A stretch of DNA of 42,059 nucleotides from Symsagittifera roscoffensis (lineage: Eukaryota > Xenacoelomorpha > Acoela > Convolutidae). A program made the translations under genes and the position numbers. Below are positions 31,283-41,295 of this stretch, one piece after another (the first letter of the stretch is position 1; every line of letters begins with the position of its first letter). The notes beneath the pieces were generated by a model. It had not been told where the DNA came from. It worked only from the letters and a program-made list of their open reading frames with translations, and did not search any database. The stretch lies in the NCBI RefSeq assembly GCF_963678635.1, contig NC_087064.1:29926189-29968247 (forward strand). The letters run 5' to 3'.

Positions 31283-31702
31283 ATGAATCATGTCCAGATT
31301 ATACAGAATCGAGAGGATGTTGAGATAACATCCAGATACAATGAGCACGTATTTGATACGGAAGAAGATACTGAACCTGAGATTCCAGCTGACAGTATTG
31401 AAATAACGGTGGACGAAGTCTCAAATCTTTATCTACGCTGGGAAACCATTAGTGTATACATTGATGCTTATATAAAGTGTTAAAACGATACAATACCAGT
31501 GGAAAAATGGCAATTAGAACCAGATTCAGACGATGAAGAATGCTACGCGGAAGATGAAAGCTATTCAAACAATGAGAGCGATACTTTGCAATCAGAATCT
31601 TCAAAAAACGGTCGGAGAATTAATTTAAAATTCCATGATGAAATATCTTTAAAAAGCGTTTACTCATATTCAAGTAGTTGTTCCGACCCTTTAACGAAGT
31701 AG
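31283..31702 (+). pseudogene. Acidic ORF interrupted by one in-frame stop (copy 1)
   Basis: ATG at 31283 opens 66 codons ending TAA at 31481-31483. The same frame then continues 72 more codons, without another stop, to TAG at 31700-31702. Both halves are acidic and Ser-rich (HVFDTEEDTEPEIPADSIE; LEPDSDDEECYAEDESYSN), so they look like one former protein. The second copy at 34322-34741 has the same stop. The family is not recognised; similar acidic leaders occur before some transposases. Stop-codon readthrough or splicing around the stop is possible but unsupported. Confidence 0.45.
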
Positions 31703-32534
31703 GAAGGAACTATGGTGAAAGGTTGCTTGATTTTAAGCCTTTATTTTCCGAAGTGATAGGTATAGGGTGTTTTTTTTCAGCCAAATTTTACGAAACTCAA
31801 AAAAAAATTCATAGTGGGGTTAAGTGTGATGTCATATTAAAACCCTATTACTCGTGATTCTGATTCCGGAACAAATCAAAAAAGTGGTCTCAGTTTGATT
31901 TTTTTTTAAAATGTCTAATTTTTTTCTGCTTTCAGACCAATTAGTGAGAGTTTCCCCTCTTTCTATTGGTTTAAAGCTATAATATGAGCTATAATTTTAA
32001 GCTATTGCGTCATATTTGCAGCTTATTGTCTAAATGAACCCTCTTCCATCGTCAAGGAAAAAAGAAACAATGAAAATCTTTTTAAAAAAATTCACTAATT
32101 CTTGGGTGATTGTGATCAGATCGTCCTGTGCTACTTGGGCAGCAACCTTAAGTCTTTTTGGTTCATAATCCAGCTGAAAAATCAAATCTTTTGCGTGTCG
32201 CCATTTTCGTCTTTGATTCAAAAGTTCACAACGAGAACTGGAACTTGGTTAGCTATGTAAATAATCTATCTATACATTATTTAACAGATGCTTTTGATAC
32301 AATTTATGAAACCACTATGTTGTAATGTTAAAATACCAATTTATTTCAACATTTAAAATAAGTTATACAAATGATGAAGTGAAGTAGTCTTTGCATTCAT
32401 ACATGGAAATAAATGTAAATTTTCTAAGGTCATCTACGGTTTTTACCAAACATCTGTTGGAGCGTGATTGCTTTTCCCTTTCCTCGCGCGCTAACTTTTA
32501 AAAAACTGAACGTTATAGTGTTTTCTAACAAAAT

Positions 32535-33135
32535 TTGGAATTAGTAATCCTGTTGTAAGGTGCTTTGAAGGTTCTCCGAGAGAATGCGAATCGAGCCTCA
32601 CAATATGATTGTTCAAATCATATTAGTTTACGCAGATATGGTGATCCTAGTAATTTCAAAAAAAGTTCTGATTTTTCAGTTCTTACACTATCGGGCAGCG
32701 TAGTGTATCAGTATGAACCTTTTTGTTCTAACCTAACTGAAAAATAAAGGTGTTCATTGAAAGTGTTCATTTATTTGGTGGCACTTTTGCTATAATCACG
32801 ATATTTCATAGCATCTGTTCTTTTTTGCATCTAGTGTTAGTGATTTATTAAGCCTCTGTGGCTGAGTAGTTAGTGAGTGAGACTCAAAATTTCATGGTCG
32901 AAGATCAAATCCGAGACGTAGCCGAATTTTTACTAACTCGAGGCTTGTTTCAACTTTTTCGTATTGCACTTTATAGAGCTGTTTTTTTTGTCGTTTTCTC
33001 GCTAGTGTTCGCGAAGATTCGCCTCTTTGTAAAACCATGGTTTCAATCACGTAACAAAATTTGAATTTTCCAATCCTACGGTGATATACAGCCAGGGTAC
33101 AACAAGGGTTTATTATAAATCTGACCTGCTCTAGC
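32535..33135. repeat. Two diverged satellite monomers and a tRNA-like SINE head
   Basis: About 32545-32645 (aaggtgctttgaaggt, tatgattgttcaaatcatat, acgcagatatgg) and 33058-33130 (ttgaattttccaatcctacg, cagccagggtacaa, ataaatctgacc) align with successive parts of the 12685-17170 satellite. Between them is the SINE head at 32852. Both recur in copy 2 of the duplication (about 35575-36175). Confidence 0.55.
32852..32915 (+). repeat. tRNA-Leu/Ser-like SINE head (copy 1)
   Basis: gcctctgtggctgagtagtt gives a good A-box (TGGCTGAGTAG) and gatcaaatccg a B-box, with a class II (long variable arm) tRNA-like layout around gactcaaaatttcatggtcg. The 3' acceptor strand does not pair with the 5' end, so it is not a functional tRNA gene. 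The second copy is at about 35888-35952. Confidence 0.5.
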
Positions 33136-33621
33136 TGTACATTTCCTTAGATAGTTTTATTTCATGATTTCAAGTTTTTTTTCGGAGTTAAACTTTTTTT
33201 CATCTTAGAAGTTTTGTTTATTCAGATTCATGGCTTCAAGTTTCTCGGTTTTTCGTCGGCAGAAATCTCAAGAATTCGAAATTTGTCCTTTTTTGTGCAA
33301 AGAAGGTTTGTTTTTACTTGACTCATGTTCATGTGCAAACCTATACCATAACAGTTTTATTTAAATGTTAGATTTTTTAAGGTTACCACCATTGTGTTTT
33401 CGGTATTGATCTATCGATTTAGATTTGTTGGAATAACAACTTAAATCACAAACTTAGTAAAAATGTTTCAGTTATTTGGCATTGGAAAACCAATTGATAA
33501 TTTCTCGCAACCCGATTTCAATTAGCCCAGTTTGTAAAACCAACTATTTTTTTCCGCTGCCGTTATTGATAGATGAAATTAACTTGCTGCAAGTGTGACT
33601 ATATCTGATTGTTGAATTTAG

Positions 33622-33779
33622 TTAGCATCGTCAATAATGTGGCAGACAACCAACTGACACTTACAAGTCTGAAGGATCGGAGCCAATGGAGGTGCAATTG
33701 TCGGGAGAAGTTAAACGAACCTCACCGATTTTTTTCTCAAATGTATCACCTTTTCAAGTCTTTGCTGTTTTTCACTTGA
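33622..33779 (+). pseudogene. Chimeric, truncated terminal exon (duplication copy 1)
   Basis: Acceptor gttgaatttag, phase 1, identical to the start of the exon at 36658 as far as cctcacc (33726). It then runs across the tandem junction into former intronic sequence and stops at TGA 33777-33779, about 17 codons later. It keeps the WRCNC part but loses the second Cys-His half and the Arg-rich tail. It could still be spliced, giving a shorter novel C-terminus, or be inert. Confidence 0.6.
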
Positions 33780-36762
33780 TGAAAGTTACCGCTCCTATCC
33801 GAGTGCAAGTTACGTGGTCCGATTACCGTAGTAAACCAGTTTTTTTCATACAAAGGTTTTTCCTTATTTTTCTGATGCGCACCTTCGCCTGTTTTCGACA
33901 ACGCCATGAGGTGACAGGAAGTAACTATGGCGTAGAGTGGTTTGATTTTCTTGCCGAAGGATGTTAATTGTAATATTTTATTCCTATTGGTCGTGATTTG
34001 CAACTCAAAAAAAGTGTCTCAGTGCTGAGAAATACTGGTCTGAATACATAATGGTTTTTTCACCAAATTAGAACAAAAATGGTCTTAGAATTGGTTTTCA
34101 GACCATTTTGCGATCTAATTAACAACTTTTGATTTTTTGTGATTTTCTCGTGAAAAAATATATTTCGGGACTAATCATACAGTAACCGGCTCTCCTTGTT
34201 CCAGATGTCGAAATGAGTAATAATTTTGCTTAAAAAGAAGACTGCGTGAGGGCATCTTGTTTTTATTTCAAAAAGTGTTAGCATTTGTTCAAGTTGCATA
34301 TTCCAATGACCTTCACAAAGAATGAATCATGTCCAGATTATACAGAATCGAGAGGATGTTGAGATAACATCCAGATACAATGAGCACGTATTTGATACGG
34401 AAGAAGATACTGAACCTGAGATTCCAGCTGACAGTATTGAAATAACGGTGGACGAAGTCTCAAATCTTTATCTACGCTGGGAAACCATTAGTGTATACAT
34501 TGATGCTTATATAAAGTGTTAAAACGATACAATACCAGTGGAAAAATGGCAATTAGAACCAGATTCAGACGATGAAGAATGCTACGCGGAAGATGAAAGC
34601 TATTCAAACAATGAGAGCGATACTTTGCAATCAGAATCTTCAAAAAACGGTCGGAGAATTAATTTAAAATTCCATGATGAAATATCTTTAAAAAGCGTTT
34701 ACTCATATTCAAGTAGTTGTTCCGACCCTTTAACGAAGTAGGAAGGAACTATGGTGAAAGGTTGCTTGATTTTAAGCCTTTATTTTCCGAAGTGATAGGT
34801 ATAGGGTGTTTTTTTTCAGCCAAATTTTACGAAACTCAAAAAAAAATTCATAGTGGGGTTAAGTGTGATGTCATATTAAAACCCTATTACTCGTGATTCT
34901 GATTCCGGAACAAATCAAAAAAGTGGTCTCAGTTTGATTTTTTTTTAAAATGTCTAATTTTTTTCTGCTTTCAGACCAATTAGTGAGAGTTTCCCCTCTT
35001 TCTATTGGTTTAAAGCTATAATATGAGCTATAATTTTAAGCTATTGCGTCATATTTGCAGCTTATTGTCTAAATGAACCCTCTTCCATCGTCAAGGAAAA
35101 AAGAAACAATGAAAATCTTTTTAAAAAAATTCACTAATTCTTGGGTGATTGTGATCAGATCGTCCTGTGCTACTTGGGCAGCAACCTTAAGTCTTTTTGG
35201 TTCATAATCCAGCTGAAAAATCAAATCTTTTGCGTGTCGTCATTTTCGTCTTTGATTCAAAAGTTCACAACGAGAACTGGAACTTGGTTAGCTATGTAAA
35301 TAATCTATCTCTACATTATTTAACAGATGCTTTTGATACAATTTATGAAACCACTGTTGTAATGTTAAAATACCAATTTATTTCAACATTTAAAATAAGT
35401 TATACAAATGATGAAGTGAAGTAGTCTTTGCATTCATACATGGAAATAAATGTAAATTTTCTAAGGTCATCTACGGTTTTTACCAAACATCTGTTGGAGC
35501 GTGATTGCTTTTCCCTTTCCTCGCGCGCTAACTTTTAAAAAACTGAACGTTAAAGTGTTTTCTAACAAAATTTGGAATTAGTAATCCTGTTGTAAGGTGC
35601 TTTGAAGGTTCTCCGAGAGAATGCGAATCGAGCCTCACAATATGATTGTTCAAATCATATTAGTTTACGCAGATATGGTGATCCTAGTAATTTCAAAAAA
35701 GTTCTGATTTTTCAGTTCTTACACTATCGGGCAGCGTAGTGTATCAGTATGAACCTTTTTGTTCTAACCTAACTGAAAAATAAAGGTGTTCATTGAAAGT
35801 GTTCATTTATTTGGTGGCACTTTTGCTATAATCACGATATTTCATAGCATCTGTTCTTTTTTGCAGCTAGTGTTAGTGATTTATTAAGCCTCTGTGGCTG
35901 AGTAGTTAGTGAGTGAGACTCAAAATTTCATGGTCGAAGATCAAATCCGAGACGTAGCCGAATTTTTACTAACTCGAGGCTTGTTTCAACTTTTTCGTAT
36001 TGCACTTTATAGAGCTGTTTTTTTGTCGTTTTCTCGCTAGTGTTCGCGAAGATTCGCCTCTTTGTAAAACCATGGTTTCAATCACGTAACAAAATTTGAA
36101 TTTTCCAATCCTACGGTGATATACAGCCAGGGTACAACAAGGGTTTATTATAAATCTGACCTGCTCTAGCTGTACATTTCCTTAGATAGTTTTATTTCAT
36201 GATTTCAAGTTTTTTTTTCGGAGTTAAACTCTTTTTCATCTTAGAAGTTTTGTTTATTCAGATTCATGGCTTCAAGTTTCTCGGTTTTTCGTCGGCAGAA
36301 ATCTCAAGAATTCGAAATTTGTCCTTTTTTGTGCAAAGAAGGTTTGTTTTTACTTGACTCATGTTCATGTGCAAACCTATACCATAACAGTTTTATTTAA
36401 ATGTTAGATTTTTTAAGGTTACCACCATTGTGTTTTCGGTATTGATCTATCGATTTAGATTTGTTGGAATAACAACTTAAATCACAAACTTAGTAAAAAT
36501 GTTTCAGTTATTTGGCATTGGAAAACCAATTGATAATTTCTCGCAACCCGATTTCAATTAGCCCAGTTTGTAAAACCAACTATTTTTTTCCGCTGCCGTT
36601 ATTGATAGATGAAATTAACTTGCTGCAAGTGTGACTATATCTGATTGTTGAATTTAGTTAGCATCGTCAATAATGTGGCAGACAACCAACTGACACTTAC
36701 AAGTCTGAAGGATCGGAGCCAATGGAGGTGCAATTGTCGGCAGAAGTTAAACGAACCTCACC
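33727..36762. repeat. Tandem duplication, copy 2 (3036 bp)
   Basis: Second copy of 30688-33726, starting at the same gattttttt and ending at cgaacctcacc inside the intact exon 36658-36932. Small differences include a 2-base loss near 35356 (accactgttg for accactatgttg) and c for g near 36741. Direction of duplication cannot be proven, but the right copy keeps the intact exon. Confidence 0.93.
34322..34741 (+). pseudogene. Acidic ORF interrupted by one in-frame stop (copy 2)
   Basis: Same as 31283-31702 by eye, including the internal TAA (34520-34522). The stop therefore predates the duplication, or is genuine biology shared by both copies. Confidence 0.45.
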
Positions 36763-36932
36763 AGTGCAGATTGCACAACACAGTGCTTGGCGCAATGCGC
36801 AGATCCAGACGCAGGGCAGCTCGTCGCGAAAGAAAGCCGCGTGTCATACTGGAACCAAATAAGGAAACAATAATTTCAGAAGAAGGTTGGCAAGCAATTG
36901 CGTTATTGAATCGATGGGGGTGCAGGGCTTAA
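36658..36932 (+). CDS. Candidate alternative terminal exon: Cys/His and Arg-rich C-terminus
   Basis: Acceptor gttgaatttag, phase 1, stop TAA at 36930-36932. WRCNCRQKLNEPHQCRLH offers C-x-C-x9-C-x2-H, a possible small zinc knuckle. An Arg-rich, AT-hook-like stretch RRAARRERKPRVILEP follows, resembling GRKPRPILP at the end of gene B exon 5. The exon could follow gene B exon 8 in frame, replacing exon 9, or belong to a downstream gene. Its first half is duplicated at 33622. AATAAA occurs at 37243-37248. Confidence 0.65.
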
Positions 36933-37256
36933 CATGAGCAAATTGTTGTCGCAGTTGGTTAAGGGTTGCATTTATTGATTATTAGTTGATAAGTTTGAAA
37001 CCGTAAGTTGATCGCCGATATTTCGATTTCTGCAATGCCCAAACTGACATTTTACAGACTAGCTAAACAAAGCCAAATGCTTGACAAAAGAAGGTGAGCA
37101 TATCATATTTTCCTAGTGACACAAAGTTGTGCTTCGCTTAAACTATCAAAAAGGTACCAACCGCTGATATCGACGACTTAATAATACCTGAATTTGCGTG
37201 AGCTCACGGACGAAATTTCTTCTGGCTTAATGTGACTGCATCAATAAATGTTCCAG
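36933..37256 (+). other. Spacer with a possible 36-base exon
   Basis: At 37058-37093, between acceptor cattttacag and donor gaag|gtgagc, lies a 36-base open stretch reading LAKQSQMLDKRR in phase 2. In phase 1, which all other exons use, it contains TAG. It is not called as coding. AATAAA at 37243-37248 sits just before the next exon. Confidence 0.4.
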
Positions 37257-37388
37257 GCTCATCTAATTTCTCTTCAATAGTGCTCAACTCTCAAAACTAC
37301 TCAATCTCTAACGACATCTGCTCGTCTTCAGGGTTTCTTGAGGAGTCTAGCGACATTTCATGTACATCAAGTTCAAGAGTACCGACTG
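37257..37388 (+). CDS. Small Ser-rich phase-1 exon
   Basis: Acceptor aatgttccag, donor actg|gtgaga, 132 bases, 1-1 phase, no stops. Very Ser/Asn-rich: SSNFSSIVLNSQNYSISND. No domain. Probably an internal exon of a transcript extending past gene B, or of a separate gene. Confidence 0.55.
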
Positions 37389-37858
37389 GTGAGAAAAATA
37401 TTTAAAGTTAGTTTTCAAATAGTCAATTGGGGGGGGGGGGCATTTGGAGCTAAAATATGACAATAAAGATACGTGGCCCTGAACTATCTTCAATTTGGCT
37501 ACCGCTTTAAAAACAACCTAGAATAAATTTAGCTAGTTTCATGATGCGATCTCGGACATTAGAGAGTGGCTAATATCTCTTTCTCTCAGTAGAAAGCTCA
37601 GTATTCTTTGTATCGAGGGTGAGGCAACATTTCCCAACACCGAAAATTAACTAAAAATTGTTTGCAGCTGTCACTAAAGCGGGCTCCATAAGAGCTGAAA
37701 AACGCGTACATGTTCAGTGTATATGTATAACTGAACAAGACTAGACTTGTTCAGTTAAACAGTTCTAAAAATAGCGTCAAACAGTTTATGGCTCAGGTAT
37801 TTTCTTTGTCTTTGTCATATTTATACCTGAAGTCACTAGCGTTCATTTTTGTTTTCAG
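37389..37858 (+). other. Intron-like stretch with a G-run and SINE body
   Basis: Begins gtgaga and ends ttgttttcag. Has a G13 run at about 37429-37440 and a + strand SINE body at about 37610-37735. Confidence 0.45.
37610..37744 (+). repeat. SINE body containing a potential exon
   Basis: tcgagggtgaggcaacattt, ccca and attgtttgcag match the minus-strand SINE at 1925-1870. The cag forms a usable acceptor (AG at 37666-37667). In phase 1 the following sequence is open for 24 codons to TAG 37742-37744 and still aligns weakly with the SINE body. It is therefore treated as repeat, not as a supported exon. Confidence 0.5.
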
Positions 37859-37957
37859 CTCCGACAAAGTTCGAAAATTCCTGTCAAGAATTGAAGGAGA
37901 GGATACGTGCTCAAATTTTCCTTGTTCAGCGCAACAGGAATGAACTTATGAGAGAAG
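37859..37957 (+). CDS. Small helical phase-1 exon
   Basis: Acceptor ttgttttcag, donor gaag|gtaggg, 99 bases, 1-1 phase. Translation includes CQELKERIRAQIFLVQRNRN, a probable amphipathic or coiled-coil helix. It joins in frame to 37257-37388 on its left and 38242-38297 on its right. Confidence 0.6.
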
Positions 37958-38241
37958 GTAGGGGTTATTTCCAATAGGCTTTGGGGTTGCATTTAAACGT
38001 ACCGAAAGATCAGTTTCTTGCAAAAATTGTTTGTCGGTTAGTTGAAACTTGTCAGTCTGCCGCAGAAAAAACCAGAATTGTAAAGCTTTAATGAATTAAG
38101 TGATTTTTAGTTTGATATGAAGGTTTCAGGGTTTTCAGTTGTTGCATTTTTTTGACAAGTAAATTCTCAGTTCTTAGGGCATTTATTGTTCCCTAAATTG
38201 ATTTTTTTCTGTCAAGTCACTTAACCCATCTCCCTTTCTAG

Positions 38242-38297
38242 CCTTCACCGCAATTGATTGTTCGATGAGACGAATCTCCATTATAAACGTTTTATAA
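38242..38297 (+). CDS. Candidate short terminal exon
   Basis: Acceptor ctccctttctag, phase 1, encoding AFTAIDCSMRRISIINVL then TAA at 38295-38297. AATAAA at 38426-38431 lies 128 bases downstream. The exon is too short for independent evidence and rests on acceptor quality, phase and the polyadenylation signal. Confidence 0.4.
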
Positions 38298-38539
38298 TTT
38301 GATTGATTTTTTTTCTACCTGTAATAATGTTTCTCGATTTTCTCAAAATAATCCAAAATCCTTAAAAAACATCATTGAGGACAGCATTCGTGAAAAAAAT
38401 GATTCCTTTTCACAATTGATCTAATAATAAATAATCACTAAAAATTAAACAATATTCATATTTGCACTTAAAGTTCACTTCAATTAAGTCGAATTAATTT
38501 GTTGAAATGGAGGCAAATTATGCGATCTAACTACAAAAG

Positions 38540-40360
38540 TGGAAAAAGTACGGAAAAACGTAAACGACCCATAGTTTTGAAAGTGGATTTTAGTTTTTAG
38601 ATTTCTTAGCGGAATACTAATTGAACCTTTTGATCCAGTTTTCTCCATCTGGGTTATAGTATCAAGTAAGTATCAAGTAAATGTCAAATAAGTTGCTAAA
38701 GTTTTTCGAAATTCAAAAAGCTGTACGCGGATAATTTTGAAGTGTAAAAGTGTGATTTTAACTTAAATCGGTCCTTGTGATTTTTTGCTGTTTTTCAGGA
38801 AAAAGTCTTGAAATGCTCTAATAACTTCAAATGTGCATCATACATATTAATGCAGTTATGAATCCTTTTAAGTATAAATGCACTTTTTTTATTTCAATAA
38901 CTGTTCATTTACGAAAGCGGAAATGGCGTGAAATAACCTGAATTACTTTCAAGTTCGGTAGTGGATTATAATTTTTGATATTCCAACGAAATAGATAATT
39001 TATTACGCTTGCTATTAACTAAATGACTTGAATCAGTTGGTGCCTTGGTTCATAATAAATTTAAATTTTCTAGCGTCTCCGGCACACGTCTAAACGCTTA
39101 GTATCGCACTTAGAGGTAACTGTAATTTTTTTACTACTCAAAAAATGTTTGGCCTATTTGCCTGCTTATGTTTTGACGGCTTAGTTGCCACATCTTTTTT
39201 TCTCAATTCAATTTTCGTCTTATTTGTTCTTAGTATTTTGATTTACTCCTGTTATTTGTAACTCAGTACTAGCCTTGACAAAATTTGTACTACCCCTGAC
39301 TTCGTAAATTTTTTTGCTTGAAAATTTTATTCGGCCCTAGTGATTTTTTATCTTCTAAGTGAACTAATTTTGGACAGCTCTAAGGGAATTGATGGTCCCC
39401 TCTGAGTTTTGATGGTCCCCTCTGTATCGCACAATGCTAAACATCTTGAAATACAATTTATAGTTCAACATTTTTCATGACAATTCTCTTTTCGGTTCTA
39501 CTTTAATTTATCAAAGATTTGCCAGCTCAGTTCTTGCTCAATAATTGTTTTTGAATTTTCATTAAACGTCGTTGATTGTATTCCTGGGCGTGTATTCCGC
39601 AAATAGAAAATCATTCCAGACAAAGACTCAGTTGATATCTTTCATGCCTGCTAGCTTACCATGCTATTTTATGTGGTATCGCAGATTATGTAAAATTCCG
39701 TTTCGCCTCTGTATTAAGAATAATTAACGCCGTGAAGACTCTTATATAGGTCTTGAAATGTGCAGAAAAGTCTCTAATAACTACAGATGTGCATTCGTAC
39801 ATATTGATGCATTTATGAATGCACTTGGATATAAATGTGACGTAAATAGCACTCTCCAAATACGAACGTGGAAATGGCGCGAAAAAAAGTGAACGATTTT
39901 TACTTTCGAAAGTGGAATTTAGTTTTCAGATTTCCAGCGGAATAAAAACTTGACTCGTTGATCCAGTTTTCTTTAGTTAGGTTAATGTATTAAAAATGTA
40001 TTTAAAAATGTATTTTTTTCTTTGAAATGCTAAATTTGAATTTTTTTTTAATACAAGTCCGTATTTTTTTCTGTTAACTTTTGTCTGGTGGCTATGTTTT
40101 AAATTTTTAGTTGAAAAGACTGGAGTTATTTTCTATTATTGGTTTTCATGATGTAGTTGTAGTTTTTTTTGGGAATAAGTCTTAAAATGCTCTAATAACT
40201 ACAGAAGTGCATCATACATGTTAATGCATTTTTGTTTACACTCATGTATATGTGCATTTGAGTTCAAATAAGTTCAGTTGCTAAAATTAAGATGAATCGT
40301 GCACTCCAATTGCGAAAGCGGAAAGAGTGCAAAATAATGTGGTCGATTTCTAGTTATGAA
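38540..40360 (+). repeat. Three copies of dispersed repeat family 2
   Basis: Shared blocks: gaaa..gctctaataactaca, gtgcatcatacat.ttaatgca, then cgaaagtgga.tttagttttt, agatttc..agcggaataaaa and ttgatccagttttct. Copies differ by indels and substitutions. Related sequence is in introns at 12195, 21570-21820 and 41030-41110. Confidence 0.6.
39145..39725 (+). repeat. Long dispersed repeat, second copy of 40-415
   Basis: Collinear with the window start: gcttatgttttgacggctta, then tcatgacaattctcttttcg, gggcgtgtattccgcaaatag, and the tail tatcgcagattatg..tttcgcctctgta. Confidence 0.6.
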
Positions 40361-40904
40361 AGGAAGGCAAATCACAAGCAAATGAAATTTCGAAAGACAT
40401 AGACCGTGATCAGTCACACCCCGACCTGTGTTTGCTTGAATTCCGAACTCCGCGACAATATTCAATTGTGTATAAAAATGGATTTAGTCAATTTTGTTTC
40501 GTAAACTGTGATAAACAAAGGTATTGCAATCGAGTACTGGACTTTTTCCCGTGAAAAATTTTGTTCACAGGACTTATCTCTGTATCCAGGACTCTGTACT
40601 ACTGGGCCTTTCTGTTGCAACAGACGTATTTTGAGCATGTTGGCTTTTTAAATATCTAGCCTAATCGAAATTTGCTTTTTAGCTTGGTTGTAATTTCACC
40701 AACTCGATTCGTTAAAATTTCAGTTTTTTTTTCTTTCGGTTTTGGCTTAGCATATATTGACTTAGTGGTATCTTAGGGCATCGTTTGAAAACTGAAAGAA
40801 AAAATTATTTTTTTGCGTGCGCGTTTTAGTACAGTTTTTTTGCATTGCAGCGTTCTGCTCAGTTATTTTTGGCTTAGTTGCCACTTGCCAATAATAAACT
40901 CAAT

Positions 40905-41030
40905 CAATTTTCCGGTGGCATCTGGCGTAGAGGTAACACAACTGCTTGAGATGGCAAAGGCCGGGACCTATTTTTTACGAATAGTTTTTGTGCTTTTCCG
41001 GACTATCGTCCGTCTGTTTATTTTTTCGAG
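40905..41030 (+). repeat. tRNA-derived SINE
   Basis: Head ggtggcatctggcgtagagg and cacaactgcttgagatggc (A-box-like and anticodon-arm-like), then ggccgggacc. The tail ccggactatcgtccgtctg is shared with 18105. The B-box is weak. Confidence 0.5.
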
Positions 41031-41295
41031 AATGGAATATAATTATCAGATTTCCCTGCGAAATAAAAAAAGTTTGCTCTTTGATCCAGTTTTCTCAAAT
41101 TGGGTCAGTTTTCTCAAATTAGGTCAGTTTTATCAAATAAGTGTCAATGAAAGTTTGCTAATTGCTCTAGAAATTCAAAGAGTTGTAAGGCCATCTGCTT
41201 TTTTTTGGAAAATCGAAAGTCAGTGTTTGTTTTCTGTTTACTTGCGTTCATTGACTCTTTTCCGATTGTCTCTTGGCTATGATTCAATCTTTTAG

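Larger units (their letters stand above)
30688..33726. repeat. Tandem duplication, copy 1 (3039 bp)
   Basis: Runs from gatttttttctcaaatgta to cgaacctcacc and is repeated immediately as 33727-36762. I noticed only about a dozen substitutions and a few 1-3-base indels between the copies. The junction at 33726/33727 joins coding sequence of an exon (cctcacc) to the intronic left end, sharing cgattt or similar microhomology. Contents: an interrupted acidic ORF, a tRNA-like SINE head, two diverged satellite monomers, and a truncated exon at its right end. Confidence 0.93.
38298..41295 (+). other. Repeat-rich region, no supported exon
   Basis: Contains AATAAA at 38426-38431, family-2 repeat copies (38540-38990, 39725-40010, 40165-40360), a long copy of the window-start repeat (39145-39725) and a SINE (40905-41030). 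ORF 40813-41295 is a hydrophobic run through repeat sequence. Confidence 0.5.

Noticed and set aside
32852-32915. Functional tRNA gene
   Set aside because: A- and B-boxes are present but the acceptor and other stems do not pair, so a SINE head is the better reading.
37058-37093. 36-base micro-exon candidate
   Set aside because: Good acceptor and donor, but the phase used everywhere else gives an in-frame TAG; only phase 2 is open.
28934-37440. G-runs at 28934 and 37429 (and the C-run near 5474) as regulatory G-quadruplexes
   Set aside because: Single homopolymer runs with no conserved context; simple slippage explains them.
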